Source: Phenylobacterium sp. (GTDB taxonomy: Bacteria > Pseudomonadota > Alphaproteobacteria > Caulobacterales > Caulobacteraceae). From it: a DNA stretch of 45,732 bases. The stretch lies in the NCBI RefSeq assembly GCF_025934275.1, contig NZ_JAICYI010000025.1, forward strand, positions 1 to 45,732, written 5' to 3'. Shown here piece after piece: positions 24,350 to 33,609 of the stretch. The stretch's first letter is position 1; each line of letters opens with the position of its first letter. The translations under genes were made by a program, and so were the position numbers. Below the pieces are notes generated by a model. That model did no database searches and was not told the origin of the DNA. It worked only from the letters and a program-made list of their open reading frames with translations.

Positions 24350-26419
24350 ATGAAGACTCGTCGCACCTTCCTTGCCGCCCTGCTGCTCCTCAGCGCAGCC
24401 CCCGCAGCTCTCGCCGCGCCGCCGCAACCCCGGGGCGGCAAGCTTTCCGGCGTGACCAAGGCCTACATCGATCGCGCGGTTCGTCCCGGCGACGACTTCG
24501 ACGCCTACGCCAACGGCGCCTGGCGCAAGACCGCCCAGATCGATCCCGACCGGAGCTCCGCCGGCCTCGGCGTGGAGCTTTCCAAGATCAACGAGGCGCG
24601 CAACGCCGACATCATCGCAAGCGCGCTGGCGGCGAAGGCGGCGCCCGGCAGCGACCGGCGCAAGATCGCCGACTACTACCGCGCCTATGTCGACACCGCC
24701 GGGATCGAGGCGCGCGGGCTTGCGCCGATCCGCCCGGCGCTGCGAGCGATCGCGGCCATCAAGGACCGGCGCGCGCTGTCGGCGATGCTGGGGGCGCGGC
24801 TCCGCGCCGACACCGATCCGTTCAACAACAACAACTACTCGAGCAGCCACAACCTCTTCGGCCTGTTCGTCTCGCAGGACCTCAATCACCCGACGCGCAA
24901 CGTCCCCTACCTGATGCAGGGCGGACTGGGCTTGCCGGACCGCGACTACTACCTCTCGAGCGAGCCCCAGACGCTCGAGGTGCGTAACGCCTACCGCGCC
25001 TACGTGGCCAAGGTGTTCCGGCTGGCGGGCTTTTCAGACCCCGAGGCCCGCGCCGACCGGGTGCTCGCGCTAGAGACCAGGATCGCCGCCGCCCAGGCCG
25101 ACATCGTCGCCAGCGAGGACGCGCACAGGGGCGACAATCCCTGGACCCGCGCAGACTTCCCGCGCAAGGCGCCCGGGATGGACTGGGCGGCCTTCTGGAC
25201 CGCGGCCGGCCTGCCCCGGCAACAGGATTTCATCGCCTGGCAACCGGCGGCGATCACCAAGCTCTCCGGCCTGGTCGCGAGCGAGCCGCTGGAGAGCTGG
25301 AAGGACTGGCTGGTCTTCCACCGCTTCGACGCGGCCGCGGCGGTCCTGCCGAAGGCCTTCGACGACGCCCGCTTCGAGGTCTTCGGCCGCCAGCTCGACG
25401 GAACCCGGCAGCAGCGTCCCCGCGACAAGCTCGCCATCGCCGCGGTCAACGCCGCGCTCGGCGACGAGGTCGGCCGCATCTACGCGTCCCGCTACTTCCC
25501 GGCCTCGTCGAAAGCCCAGATCGAGCAGATGGTGAAGAACATCGTCGCGGCGTTCGATGCGAGGCTGGCCCGGCTCGACTGGATGGCGCCCTCGACCCGC
25601 GCGGAGGCTCGAAAGAAGCTCGCCGCCATCAAGGTTGGGATCGGCTATCCGGACCGCTGGCGCAAGCGGCCGGCCTGGGCGGTGCGCGCCGATGATCCGC
25701 TCGGCAACCTGGAGCGCTCCGAGCTCGCCATCTACCGCTACCACCTCGGCAAGCTCGGCCATGCCCCCGATCGCGACGAGTGGTGGATGACGCCGCAGAC
25801 GCTCAACGCCGTGAACCTGCCGCTGCAGAACGCGCTGAACTTCCCCGCCGCCGAGCTGCAGAGCCCGCACTTCGACCCGCGCTTCGACCCTGCGGCCAAC
25901 TACGGCGCGGCGGGCTCCATCATCGGCCACGAGGTCAGCCACACCTTCGACAACCTGGGCTCCGAGTTCGACTCCGTCGGGCGGCTGCGCAACTGGTGGA
26001 CCAAGGCCGACTTCGCGCACTTCCAGCAAGCCGGCAAGGCGCTCGCAGCGCAGTACGAGGCCTATGAGGCCCTGCCGGGCCTTCACCTCAAGGGCGAGCA
26101 GGAGCTGGGCGAGAACATCGCCGACGAGGCGGGCCTCACCGCCGCCTACGAGGCCTACCACGCCTCGCTGCGCGGCAAGCCCGCGCCGGTGATCGACGGG
26201 CTGACCGGCGACCAGCGCTTCTTCCTCGCCTTCGCCCAATCCTGGCGCTCGAAGCCCCGCGAACGGGCGCTCCGGGCCCAGGTCGCGAGCGACGAGCATG
26301 CGCCCGCCAAGTGGCGCGTCGAGACAGTGCGCAACCTCGACGCCTGGTATCCGGCCTTCCAGGTGACTCCCGGCGAGACGCTCTACCTGCCGCCCGACAA
26401 GCGGGTCCGCGTGTGGTGA
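24350..26419 (+). CDS. M13-family zinc metallopeptidase (neprilysin-like), secreted
   Basis: A 689-residue peptidase with a signal peptide (MKTRRTFLAALLLLSAAPAALA). The N-terminal domain starts RPGDDFDAYANGAW, typical of M13. The zinc motif HEVSH is at 527-531 inside GHEVSHTFDNLG, the third zinc ligand is about Glu588 in ENIADEAGL, and NALN-like sequences (VNLPLQNALNFPAA) bind the substrate backbone. The C-terminus ends VRVW, near the usual terminal W. It likely degrades small periplasmic peptides. Confidence 0.94.
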   Translation: MKTRRTFLAALLLLSAAPAALAAPPQPRGGKLSGVTKAYIDRAVRPGDDFDAYANGAWRKTAQIDPDRSSAGLGVELSKINEARNADIIASALAAKAAPGSDRRKIADYYRAYVDTAGIEARGLAPIRPALRAIAAIKDRRALSAMLGARLRADTDPFNNNNYSSSHNLFGLFVSQDLNHPTRNVPYLMQGGLGLPDRDYYLSSEPQTLEVRNAYRAYVAKVFRLAGFSDPEARADRVLALETRIAAAQADIVASEDAHRGDNPWTRADFPRKAPGMDWAAFWTAAGLPRQQDFIAWQPAAITKLSGLVASEPLESWKDWLVFHRFDAAAAVLPKAFDDARFEVFGRQLDGTRQQRPRDKLAIAAVNAALGDEVGRIYASRYFPASSKAQIEQMVKNIVAAFDARLARLDWMAPSTRAEARKKLAAIKVGIGYPDRWRKRPAWAVRADDPLGNLERSELAIYRYHLGKLGHAPDRDEWWMTPQTLNAVNLPLQNALNFPAAELQSPHFDPRFDPAANYGAAGSIIGHEVSHTFDNLGSEFDSVGRLRNWWTKADFAHFQQAGKALAAQYEAYEALPGLHLKGEQELGENIADEAGLTAAYEAYHASLRGKPAPVIDGLTGDQRFFLAFAQSWRSKPRERALRAQVASDEHAPAKWRVETVRNLDAWYPAFQVTPGETLYLPPDKRVRVW

Positions 26420-26420
26420 G

Positions 26421-26438
26421 CCGGCCGGCGGCGGCCGG
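26421..26438. terminator. Short hairpin between the M13 gene and the secreted orphan
   Basis: CCGGCC and GGCCGG form a 6-bp stem around a 6-base loop directly after the M13 stop. The genes converge here. There is no U-run, so this is a weak call. Confidence 0.3.
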
Positions 26439-26452
26439 ATCTGCCGGGTCGG

Positions 26453-26914
26453 CTACGCAGGGCGTCCCTGATCGAGCAGGATTCCCGCGCCGCCCGCCTT
26501 GTAGCCCGCGATCCGTCCCCACATTCCATACGCCCTGGCCGTGGGTGTCCAGATCAGATGGCCGGCGTCATCGAGATGCGCGACACCGATCGGCCGCCGC
26601 CGCAAGACCACCGGGTCCACTGGGATCGGCGGCAGCGGTTCGCCCCGGCGGAACGACCGCTTCGGGTCCTTGAACTCCAGCCTGGGCTTGCCGTCGGAGC
26701 ACGGCACGCTGATCGAGACCGTCTGGCCAACGCGGAAGGCCTGGCCCGCCCAGACCTCCTTCACCCGGCCGTCGAGGCGGCAATCGCCCGGCAGCTTCGC
26801 CGGCACGTCCACGTGGCTCGGCTGGATGGCGATGACATTGTCCCCGGCCCCCGCCGCCACCGCCGGCGTGGTCGCGAACAGAAGCAAGACCGAGAGGATA
26901 GCGGGACGGATCAT
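26453..26914 (-). CDS. Secreted protein of unknown function
   Basis: A 153-residue protein with a signal peptide ([21 protein letters not shown], cleavage near AVAA). The mature part has two Cys (CRLDG and PCSDG) that could pair, a [15 protein letters not shown] strand region ([15 protein letters not shown]), and a Gly-rich end. I recognise no family. The ATG at 26914 was chosen for its GGAG six to eight bases upstream and because it opens the signal peptide. It is convergent with the M13 peptidase gene and divergent from prs. Confidence 0.7.
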   Translation of the reverse strand: MIRPAILSVLLLFATTPAVAAGAGDNVIAIQPSHVDVPAKLPGDCRLDGRVKEVWAGQAFRVGQTVSISVPCSDGKPRLEFKDPKRSFRRGEPLPPIPVDPVVLRRRPIGVAHLDDAGHLIWTPTARAYGMWGRIAGYKAGGAGILLDQGRPA

Positions 26915-26993
26915 CGGGGGACTCCTTCGCCGGTCCATCCTCCCTCATGTGGCGATCGGCGCAAGCGCTGAGGCTCGCGCGCCGGGCGGGACC

Positions 26994-27021
26994 TTGCCCC
27001 TGCCGCCATGGCTGCTACAAG
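26994..27021 (+). promoter_or_regulatory. Predicted promoter of prs
   Basis: TTGCCC at 26994-26999 and GCTACAAG at 27014-27021 match the Caulobacter housekeeping pattern (TTGaCgS, then GCTANAWC) at most positions; the prs ATG is 38 bases downstream. Confidence 0.45.
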
Positions 27022-27059
27022 CGCCCGCAAAGCTTGCGCAAATTCGTGATGGGGGTCCG

Positions 27060-27995
<936 letters not shown>

Positions 27996-28117
27996 AGGCG
28001 ATTTGGCGGCGGCTCGACCGGCCGCGCTTGCTCAGAAAGAGTTTACCGGGCAAGGCCACAATCACTCGGGGGGCAGGTGCTAGTTCTTTGACCACTCGCT
28101 CGAGGAAGGCCGCGTCG

Positions 28118-29167
28118 ATGAGTTCCCAGGTTCCCGCCCGCCGCGCGCTTGCGCTCGCCGCCCTCGTCATGACCGCCACCCTCGGCGCCTGCGCGCAAGA
28201 GACGCCGCCCGTGGCCGCCCCGCCGCCGCCCGCGCCGATCCCCAGCGTCAGCCTGTCTCCGAAGCTCATCGAGCAGGCGAGCGCCTACCGCGCCTACGTC
28301 GATCGCGCCGCCCGGATCTCGCCGGCCTTCACCGACGGCGCCTCCGTGGCCCAGGGTCTGAGGGTGGGGGAGGCCTATGAGCCTGACCAGCTGCTGCGCG
28401 GCGCTATCGCCTACGGCGCGGTGGTGGCGCTGCAGGATTCCGGCTTCCGCGATGGCGTGCGGATCTACGCCAAGGACCCCGACCAGCGCCGCCAGGTCGC
28501 CTACGAGATCATGAAGGATCCGGCTTACGTGATCGGCATCAGCGGCTCGGCCGGCGCGGCCGGCCTGGTGGTCAACGCGCTGGGCGGCGACGGCCAGAAG
28601 CTGTTCGACGACGGCAAGGCGGTGAAGCAGGCGGCCTACGACGTGCAGCACTTCGCCTGGTCCAAGGCCGATGTGCCCGGCCGCGATGCGCGGCTGGCGA
28701 TGGCCAAGCAGCTGTCCGCGACGCCGTTGGAAGGCTCGACCGACATCACCGCCAAGCTGCAGCAGGCGGTCACCGGCGCCGAACGGCTGGTCCTCCCGGC
28801 CAACAGCGCCGCCCCGCCCTACACCCCGCTGGTGGTGCGCTCGATGGCGGTCGCCGCGCTCGCGGCGCTCGGCTACGCCGACGACACGAGCCTCGAGCAG
28901 GTCATGCCGCTGACCGCCGAGCCGAACTCGGCGGAGTGCCTCAACATGTCCAAGCTCAACCTCTACCAGTGCCTGGCGGTGGCCAAGCCGCACTACGAGG
29001 ACGTATTCTGCCTGGGCCAGCACGTCCTGAAGGACACCGGCGCCTGCCTGCTGCGCGGCGTCGGCGCCGCCGATCCGGAGCCGCCGGTGTTCGACACCCC
29101 GCGCGTGACGCCGGTCTCGACCGGGGCGAGCCCCAAGCGCAGCCACGGGCGCAAGCATCGCGACTGA
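28118..29167 (+). CDS. Lipoprotein of unknown function
   Basis: A 349-residue protein with a lipoprotein signal: VPARRALALAALVMTATLGAC, lipobox LGAC with Cys25. The mature part is mostly helical and Ala-rich, includes SAYRAYVDRAARISPAF and several Cys near the end (AECLNMSKLNLYQCL, FCLGQHVL, ACLLRG), and finishes with a basic KRSHGRKHRD tail. I recognise no domain. GAGGAAGG precedes the ATG. It sits between prs and rplY on the same strand, but rplY appears to have its own promoter. Confidence 0.8.
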   Translation: MSSQVPARRALALAALVMTATLGACAQETPPVAAPPPPAPIPSVSLSPKLIEQASAYRAYVDRAARISPAFTDGASVAQGLRVGEAYEPDQLLRGAIAYGAVVALQDSGFRDGVRIYAKDPDQRRQVAYEIMKDPAYVIGISGSAGAAGLVVNALGGDGQKLFDDGKAVKQAAYDVQHFAWSKADVPGRDARLAMAKQLSATPLEGSTDITAKLQQAVTGAERLVLPANSAAPPYTPLVVRSMAVAALAALGYADDTSLEQVMPLTAEPNSAECLNMSKLNLYQCLAVAKPHYEDVFCLGQHVLKDTGACLLRGVGAADPEPPVFDTPRVTPVSTGASPKRSHGRKHRD

Positions 29168-29181
29168 GGACCCCGGCCCCG

Positions 29182-29210
29182 TTGCGCCGGGCGGCCCTAT
29201 TGTGTATCTA
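29182..29210 (+). promoter_or_regulatory. Predicted promoter of rplY
   Basis: TTGCGC at 29182-29187 and TATCTA at 29205-29210 are spaced by 17 bases. The predicted start near 29217 lies just upstream of a strong leader hairpin. Confidence 0.4.
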
Positions 29211-29230
29211 CGCGCACCCATTTTTGCGTC

Positions 29231-29251
29231 GCCGCGCGCCGATCGCGCGGC
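29231..29251 (+). promoter_or_regulatory. rplY leader stem-loop, terminator-like
   Basis: GCCGCGCG pairs with CGCGCGGC around a five-base loop (CCGAT), followed by GGCTTCGTTTT. The T-rich tail makes it look like an intrinsic terminator placed 22 bases before the rplY start. It may be an attenuator in the leader or the end of upstream transcription. Confidence 0.45.
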
Positions 29252-29272
29252 GGCTTCGTTTTGAGGCGCGCC

Positions 29273-29938
29273 ATGGCCGAGATCGTTCTGAATGTTGAGG
29301 TCCGTGAGCGCGCCGGCACGGGCGCCGCGCGCGACGCCCGTCGCGCGGGTTTGGTCCCCGGCATCCTCTACGGCGGCGATGAGCAGCCGGTCTCCATCGC
29401 GATCCAAGCCAAGGAATTCCGCAAGGCGCTCTATACCGGCAAGCTGCTGGGCCACCTGGTCACCCTGAAGTACGGCGCCGAGACCCAGCCGGTGATCGCC
29501 AAGGACGTGCAGATGCACCCGGTGACCGACGAGCCGATCCACTTCGACCTTTACCGGGTGGACGAGCACCAGGAGATCCGGATCGCCGTTCCGGTGCACT
29601 TCCGCAATCACGAGGAGAGCCCCGGCCTGAAGCGGGGCGGCACGCTCAACGTCGCCCTGCACGAGGTGATGGTGCTGGTGCCCGCCGACCAGATCCCCGA
29701 GGAGCTGGTGATCGACCTCACCGGCCTCGAGATCGGCGACAACGTCCGGGTGTCCGATATCCGGATGCCGGCCGCCGCCAAGGCCGCGGTCGACACGGAC
29801 ACCGTGGTGGTCTCGGTCACCGGCATGATGGCCGAGGTGGTCGAAGAGGCGCCGGAGGGCGCGCTGGAGGGCGAGGCCGCCGAGGGCGAGGAAGCCGCCG
29901 CCGAAGGCGAGACCACCGAAGAAGCCGGCGACGAGTAG
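29273..29938 (+). CDS. rplY: 50S ribosomal protein L25/general stress protein Ctc
   Basis: A 221-residue, long (CTC-type) L25 that binds 5S rRNA. The N-terminal domain has EVRERAGTGAARDARRAGLVPGILYGG, followed by KDVQMHPVTDEPIHFDLYRV; the C-terminal beta domain contains HFRNHEESPGLKRGG. The last ~35 residues are a Glu/Ala-rich acidic tail, common in alphaproteobacteria. The ATG at 29273 (MAEIVLNV) has GAGG six bases upstream. pth follows, the usual pairing. Confidence 0.95.
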   Translation: MAEIVLNVEVRERAGTGAARDARRAGLVPGILYGGDEQPVSIAIQAKEFRKALYTGKLLGHLVTLKYGAETQPVIAKDVQMHPVTDEPIHFDLYRVDEHQEIRIAVPVHFRNHEESPGLKRGGTLNVALHEVMVLVPADQIPEELVIDLTGLEIGDNVRVSDIRMPAAAKAAVDTDTVVVSVTGMMAEVVEEAPEGALEGEAAEGEEAAAEGETTEEAGDE

Positions 29939-29940
29939 GA

Positions 29941-29999
29941 TCTCCCCACCCCGCCGAAGCTTCGCTTCGTTCGCCCTCCCCGCCACCAAGGGAGGGATC
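29941..29999. repeat. Palindromic intergenic repeat whose arm contains the pth ribosome site
   Basis: CCCTCCC (29974-29980) pairs with GGGAGGG (29990-29996) around a nine-base loop. Upstream are CTCCCCACCCC and the self-complementary GAAGCTTC. The AGGGAGG in the right arm lies nine bases before the pth ATG and is its only ribosome-site candidate. It has the same flavour as the composite element at 10512-10650. Confidence 0.55.
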
Positions 30000-30004
30000 G
30001 CGCC

Positions 30005-30628
30005 ATGCTGCTGATCGCAGGGCTCGGCAATCCCGGGCCGCAGTACGCCAGGAACCGCCACAACATCGGCGCCATGGCGGTGGACGAGATCGCCCGCCGC
30101 TGGGGCTTCGGGCCGGAGCGTCGGCGTTTCCAGGGCCTGGCCTGCGCCGGCGAGATCGAGACCCCGCAGGGTCCCGTCAAGACGCTCATCCTGAAGCCGC
30201 AGACGTTCTATAACGACAGCGGCCACGCGGTGGGCGAGGCGCTGCGCTTCTTCAAGCTCGAGCCTGCCGACCTGGTCGTGTTCTACGACGAGATCGACCT
30301 GGCGCCCGGGCGCTTCCGGATGAAGGCGGGCGGCGGGGCGGCCGGCAACAACGGCGTCCGCTCGATCACCTCCCAGGTGGGGCCCTACTTCCGCCGCGCC
30401 CGGCTGGGGACCGGCCATCCGGGCCACAAGGACCTCGTGCAGGGCCACGTGCTCTCCGACTTCCACAAGGCCGAGCTCAAGTGGGTCGAGCCGCTGCTCG
30501 CGGCCTGCGCCGACGCAGCCCCGCTGCTGGCGCTCGGCGAGGACGAGAAGTACCAGGCCGAAGTCATGCGCCTGGCGCCCGCCGAGAAGGCCGATCCGCG
30601 CGCGCTCGCCCGCGGCAAGGACGACTGA
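30005..30628 (+). CDS. pth: Peptidyl-tRNA hydrolase
   Basis: Pth frees tRNA from peptidyl-tRNAs that drop off the ribosome. The 207 residues match the family. LLIAGLGNPGPQYARNRHNIG gives Asn9 and catalytic His19, and VVFYDEIDL supplies the catalytic Asp. Further marks are KPQTFYNDSGHAV and GGGAAGNNGVRSI. Start ATG at 30005 opens the conserved N-terminus. Its ribosome site lies in the arm of an intergenic hairpin. Confidence 0.95.
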   Translation: MLLIAGLGNPGPQYARNRHNIGAMAVDEIARRWGFGPERRRFQGLACAGEIETPQGPVKTLILKPQTFYNDSGHAVGEALRFFKLEPADLVVFYDEIDLAPGRFRMKAGGGAAGNNGVRSITSQVGPYFRRARLGTGHPGHKDLVQGHVLSDFHKAELKWVEPLLAACADAAPLLALGEDEKYQAEVMRLAPAEKADPRALARGKDD

Positions 30629-30637
30629 GCCGCGGCT

Positions 30638-31657
30638 CTAGGCCGCGATGGGCTGCGGGATGCGGCGGTGGGCCTCGCGGAAGGAGACCAGCCGGCCGCG
30701 GGCCTCGTCCCACAGCGCCAGACGCATCGAGGTGAACGCCTCGCCTAGCGTGAGCCGGCTCGTCTCGTTCAGCCGTGGATGGTCCTTGAGCACCTGCGGC
30801 AGGCGGTAGAACGGGATCTTGCTGCCGAGGTGATGGATGTGGTGCGCGCCGATGTTGGCGGTCATCCAGCGCAGCACCGGCGGCAGGATCAGGTGCGAGC
30901 TGCCCTTCAGTGCGGCGTCCTCGGCGTTCCATGCCGACTGCCGCGCCCAATAGGCGGTCTCGAACTGGTGCTGCACGTAGAACAGCCACACGCCGACGCA
31001 GGCGGCGGCCACCACGATCGGCAGATGCACCAGCAGCAGCGCGCGCGGGCCCGCCAGCAAGAGCTGGACGCAGACGAGCAGCGCCAGGCCCAGGCTGTTG
31101 CCGAGCACGCTCAGCCAGGCGCGGCCCTGCCGCATCAGTCCGATCGGCAACCGATGCTGCAGGACGAACATGTAGGCCGGCCCGAACAGGAAGATCACCA
31201 GCGGATTGCGGTAGATCCGGTAGCCCAGCCGCTGCAGGGCGGGCTTGGCCATGTATTCCGCGACCGTCATGGTCTCCAGCGCGCCCAGGCCGCGGCGATC
31301 GAGATTGCCGGAGGTGGCGTGGTGGATGGCGTGGGTGCGCCGCCAGTAGTCGTAGGGCGTCATGGTGAAGACGCCGATCAGCCGGCCGGTCCATTCGTTG
31401 GCTGTCCGCGAGCGGAAGAACGCTGCATGCCCGCAGTCGTGCTGGATCATGAACAGCCGCACCAGGAAGGCCGCCGCCGGTAGGGTCATGGCGACGCCCC
31501 ACCACCAGCCGTGCGAGACCGCGAACAGGGCCGCCCCCCACAGCGCCAGCAGCGGCGCGGCGGTGATCGCGATCTCCAGCACGCTGCGTTTGTGGCTCGG
31601 CCGCTGGTAGCGCGCCAGCGCCTCGCGAAGGCCGCGTTCGTCGGAAGTCATGCTCAT
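30638..31657 (-). CDS. Membrane fatty acid desaturase
   Basis: A 339-residue integral membrane di-iron desaturase. The three His boxes are HDCGH (73-77), HAIHH (109-113) and HHIHH (about 271-275), the pattern of acyl-lipid desaturases such as DesA. Four or so membrane segments flank them (for example PLLALWGAALFAVSHGWWWGVAMTL). It would introduce a double bond into membrane lipid acyl chains. Start is ATG at 31657; a second ATG six bases on (31651) is equally possible, and neither has a strong ribosome site. It lies antisense between pth and ychF. Confidence 0.9.
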   Translation of the reverse strand: MSMTSDERGLREALARYQRPSHKRSVLEIAITAAPLLALWGAALFAVSHGWWWGVAMTLPAAAFLVRLFMIQHDCGHAAFFRSRTANEWTGRLIGVFTMTPYDYWRRTHAIHHATSGNLDRRGLGALETMTVAEYMAKPALQRLGYRIYRNPLVIFLFGPAYMFVLQHRLPIGLMRQGRAWLSVLGNSLGLALLVCVQLLLAGPRALLLVHLPIVVAAACVGVWLFYVQHQFETAYWARQSAWNAEDAALKGSSHLILPPVLRWMTANIGAHHIHHLGSKIPFYRLPQVLKDHPRLNETSRLTLGEAFTSMRLALWDEARGRLVSFREAHRRIPQPIAA

Positions 31658-31807
31658 GGACGGGGGATCTCTGGCTCGGCCGACACGGTACGCTAAATGG
31701 CGGTTCTCCCCGCCTTCCGATAGGGGGGTCGCCTGCGACAAAAGCCGTTCTCTGCGGCTTATCGCCCATGCTAGGTCCCGGCCCTCTAAGGATGTCTGAA
31801 GGACCCC

Positions 31808-32905
31808 ATGGCCTTGAAAGTCGCGATTGTCGGCCTGCCGAACGTTGGCAAGTCGACACTGTTCAACGCGCTCACCCAAACCGCGGCGGCGCAGGCCGCG
31901 AACTATCCGTTTTGCACCATCGAGCCCAACGTGGGCGACGTCGCCGTGCCCGAGCCGCGCCTCGACGTGCTGGCCAGGATCGCCGGTTCGAAGGAGATCA
32001 TCCCCGCCCGCACCAACTTCGTCGACGTGGCCGGCCTGGTGCGCGGCGCCTCCAAGGGCGAGGGGCTCGGCAACCAGTTCCTGGCCAACATCCGCGACAC
32101 CGACGCGGTGGCCTTCGTCGCCCGCTGCTTCGAGGACAGCGACGTCACCCATGTGGAGGGTCGCGTCGACCCGCTCGCCGACCTCGACATCATCGAGACC
32201 GAGCTGATGCTGGCCGACCTCGAGAGCCTGGAGAAGCGGGTCGTCAATCTCGAGAAGCGGGCCAAGACCGGCGACAAAGAGGCGGTCGTCACCCTGCGCC
32301 TGGTGAAGCTGGCGCTGGCCGAGCTCGAGGCGGGCCGCCCCGCGCGGGTGGCCAAGGTCTCGACGGAGGACCAGAAGGCCTGGCGCATGCTGCAGCTCCT
32401 GACGGCCAAGCCCGCGCTCTATGTCGCCAACGTCGACGAAGCCTCCGCCGCAACGGGCAACGACCTCTCACGGCAGGTGGCGGCCCGCGCCGCCCAGGAC
32501 GGGGCCAAGGCGGTGGTCATCTCCGCCAAGATAGAGAGCGAGATCGCGCTTCTCGACGAGCACGAGCGCGGCGAATTCCTGGAGACGCTGGGGCTCGCCG
32601 AGCCCGGCCTCAACCGCCTGATCCACGAGGCTTACAAACTCCTCGGCCTGCAGACCTACTTCACCGCCGGTCCGAAGGAGGCGCGCGCCTGGACCATCCC
32701 GGCGGGCGCCAGCGCCCCGCAGGCGGCCGGCGTCATCCACACCGATTTCGAGAAGGGCTTCATCCGGGCCGAGACCATCGCCTACGATGACTATGTCCGG
32801 CTGAACGGCGAGGCGGGCGCGCGCGACGCCGGCAAGCTGCGCTCGGAAGGCAAGGACTACGTCGTCAAGGAAGGCGACGTGATGCACTTCCGGTTCAACG
32901 TCTGA
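31808..32905 (+). CDS. ychF: Redox-regulated ATPase/GTPase YchF (Obg family)
   Basis: A 365-residue Obg-related P-loop protein. The P-loop GLPNVGKST is at 8-16, the switch region has DVAGLVRGASKGEGLGNQFL, and the C-terminal TGS-like domain reads TYFTAGPKEARAWTI...VIHTDFEKGFIRAE. YchF binds ribosomes and in E. coli prefers ATP. It probably heads an operon with two dienelactone hydrolase genes starting 25 bases downstream. Confidence 0.96.
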   Translation: MALKVAIVGLPNVGKSTLFNALTQTAAAQAANYPFCTIEPNVGDVAVPEPRLDVLARIAGSKEIIPARTNFVDVAGLVRGASKGEGLGNQFLANIRDTDAVAFVARCFEDSDVTHVEGRVDPLADLDIIETELMLADLESLEKRVVNLEKRAKTGDKEAVVTLRLVKLALAELEAGRPARVAKVSTEDQKAWRMLQLLTAKPALYVANVDEASAATGNDLSRQVAARAAQDGAKAVVISAKIESEIALLDEHERGEFLETLGLAEPGLNRLIHEAYKLLGLQTYFTAGPKEARAWTIPAGASAPQAAGVIHTDFEKGFIRAETIAYDDYVRLNGEAGARDAGKLRSEGKDYVVKEGDVMHFRFNV

Positions 32906-32930
32906 CGAGAGCACCCTAGGGAGGGGCGAG

Positions 32931-33605
32931 ATGGGCGAAACGATCAGAATCGCAGGCGCGGACGGCTTCGAGTTCTCCGCCTACCACGAGCCGTCGTTCA
33001 CGCCGCGCAAGGGCGGGGTGATCGTCATCCAGGAGATCTTCGGCATCGACCGGCACGTCCGCGCCGACGTCGGCCGCTGGGCCAAGGCGGGCTACGACGC
33101 CATCGCGCCCTCGCTATACGACCGCCGCGAATGGGGCTTCACCGCCGAGCACGACCCGGCAGGGATGCAGGCCGGCATCGCCAACGCCCGCGCCACGCCC
33201 ATCGAGCAGGCGCTGACCGACATCGCCGCCTGCCGCGACTTCCTGAAGGCCCACGGCGCCCAGAAGGTCTGCGTCGTCGGCTACTGCTACGGCGGCTCGC
33301 TCGCCTGGCTCTCGGCCTGCCAGCTCGACGGCATCGCCGCCGCCTCCAGCTACTACGGCTCCATGGTGCAGGCGAACGCCGCACTGACGCCGAAGAGTCC
33401 CACCATAGTCCACCTCGGGCGCACTGATCACGGCATCCCCGCCGACGAGGTCGCCCAGGCGCTCCACCAGCACCACCCGGACCTGCCGGTCTACATCTAC
33501 GAAGGCGCCGGGCACGGCTTCAACAACGAGAGCCCGGAGCGCTACAACGCCGAGGCGGCCGACCTTGCGCGCCACCGCACGCTTGAGCTGTTCGAGGCGG
33601 CGTGA
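32931..33605 (+). CDS. Dienelactone hydrolase family protein (copy 1)
   Basis: A 224-residue alpha/beta hydrolase of the DLH family. The catalytic triad is Cys119 in VVGYCYGGSL, Asp166 in GRTDHGIP and His195 in GAGHGFNN. The family N-terminal IQEIFGIDRHVR is present. These enzymes hydrolyse dienelactones or carboxymethylene butenolide; many genomic copies have no known substrate. It follows ychF closely and is followed four bases later by a paralog. Confidence 0.9.
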   Translation: MGETIRIAGADGFEFSAYHEPSFTPRKGGVIVIQEIFGIDRHVRADVGRWAKAGYDAIAPSLYDRREWGFTAEHDPAGMQAGIANARATPIEQALTDIAACRDFLKAHGAQKVCVVGYCYGGSLAWLSACQLDGIAAASSYYGSMVQANAALTPKSPTIVHLGRTDHGIPADEVAQALHQHHPDLPVYIYEGAGHGFNNESPERYNAEAADLARHRTLELFEAA

Positions 33606-33609
33606 GGCG

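Noticed and set aside
28043..30466. An 807-codon open frame on the minus strand covering lipoprotein, rplY and pth
   Set aside because: It is antisense to three well-identified genes, has no recognisable domain and is typical of the long spurious frames produced by high third-position GC.
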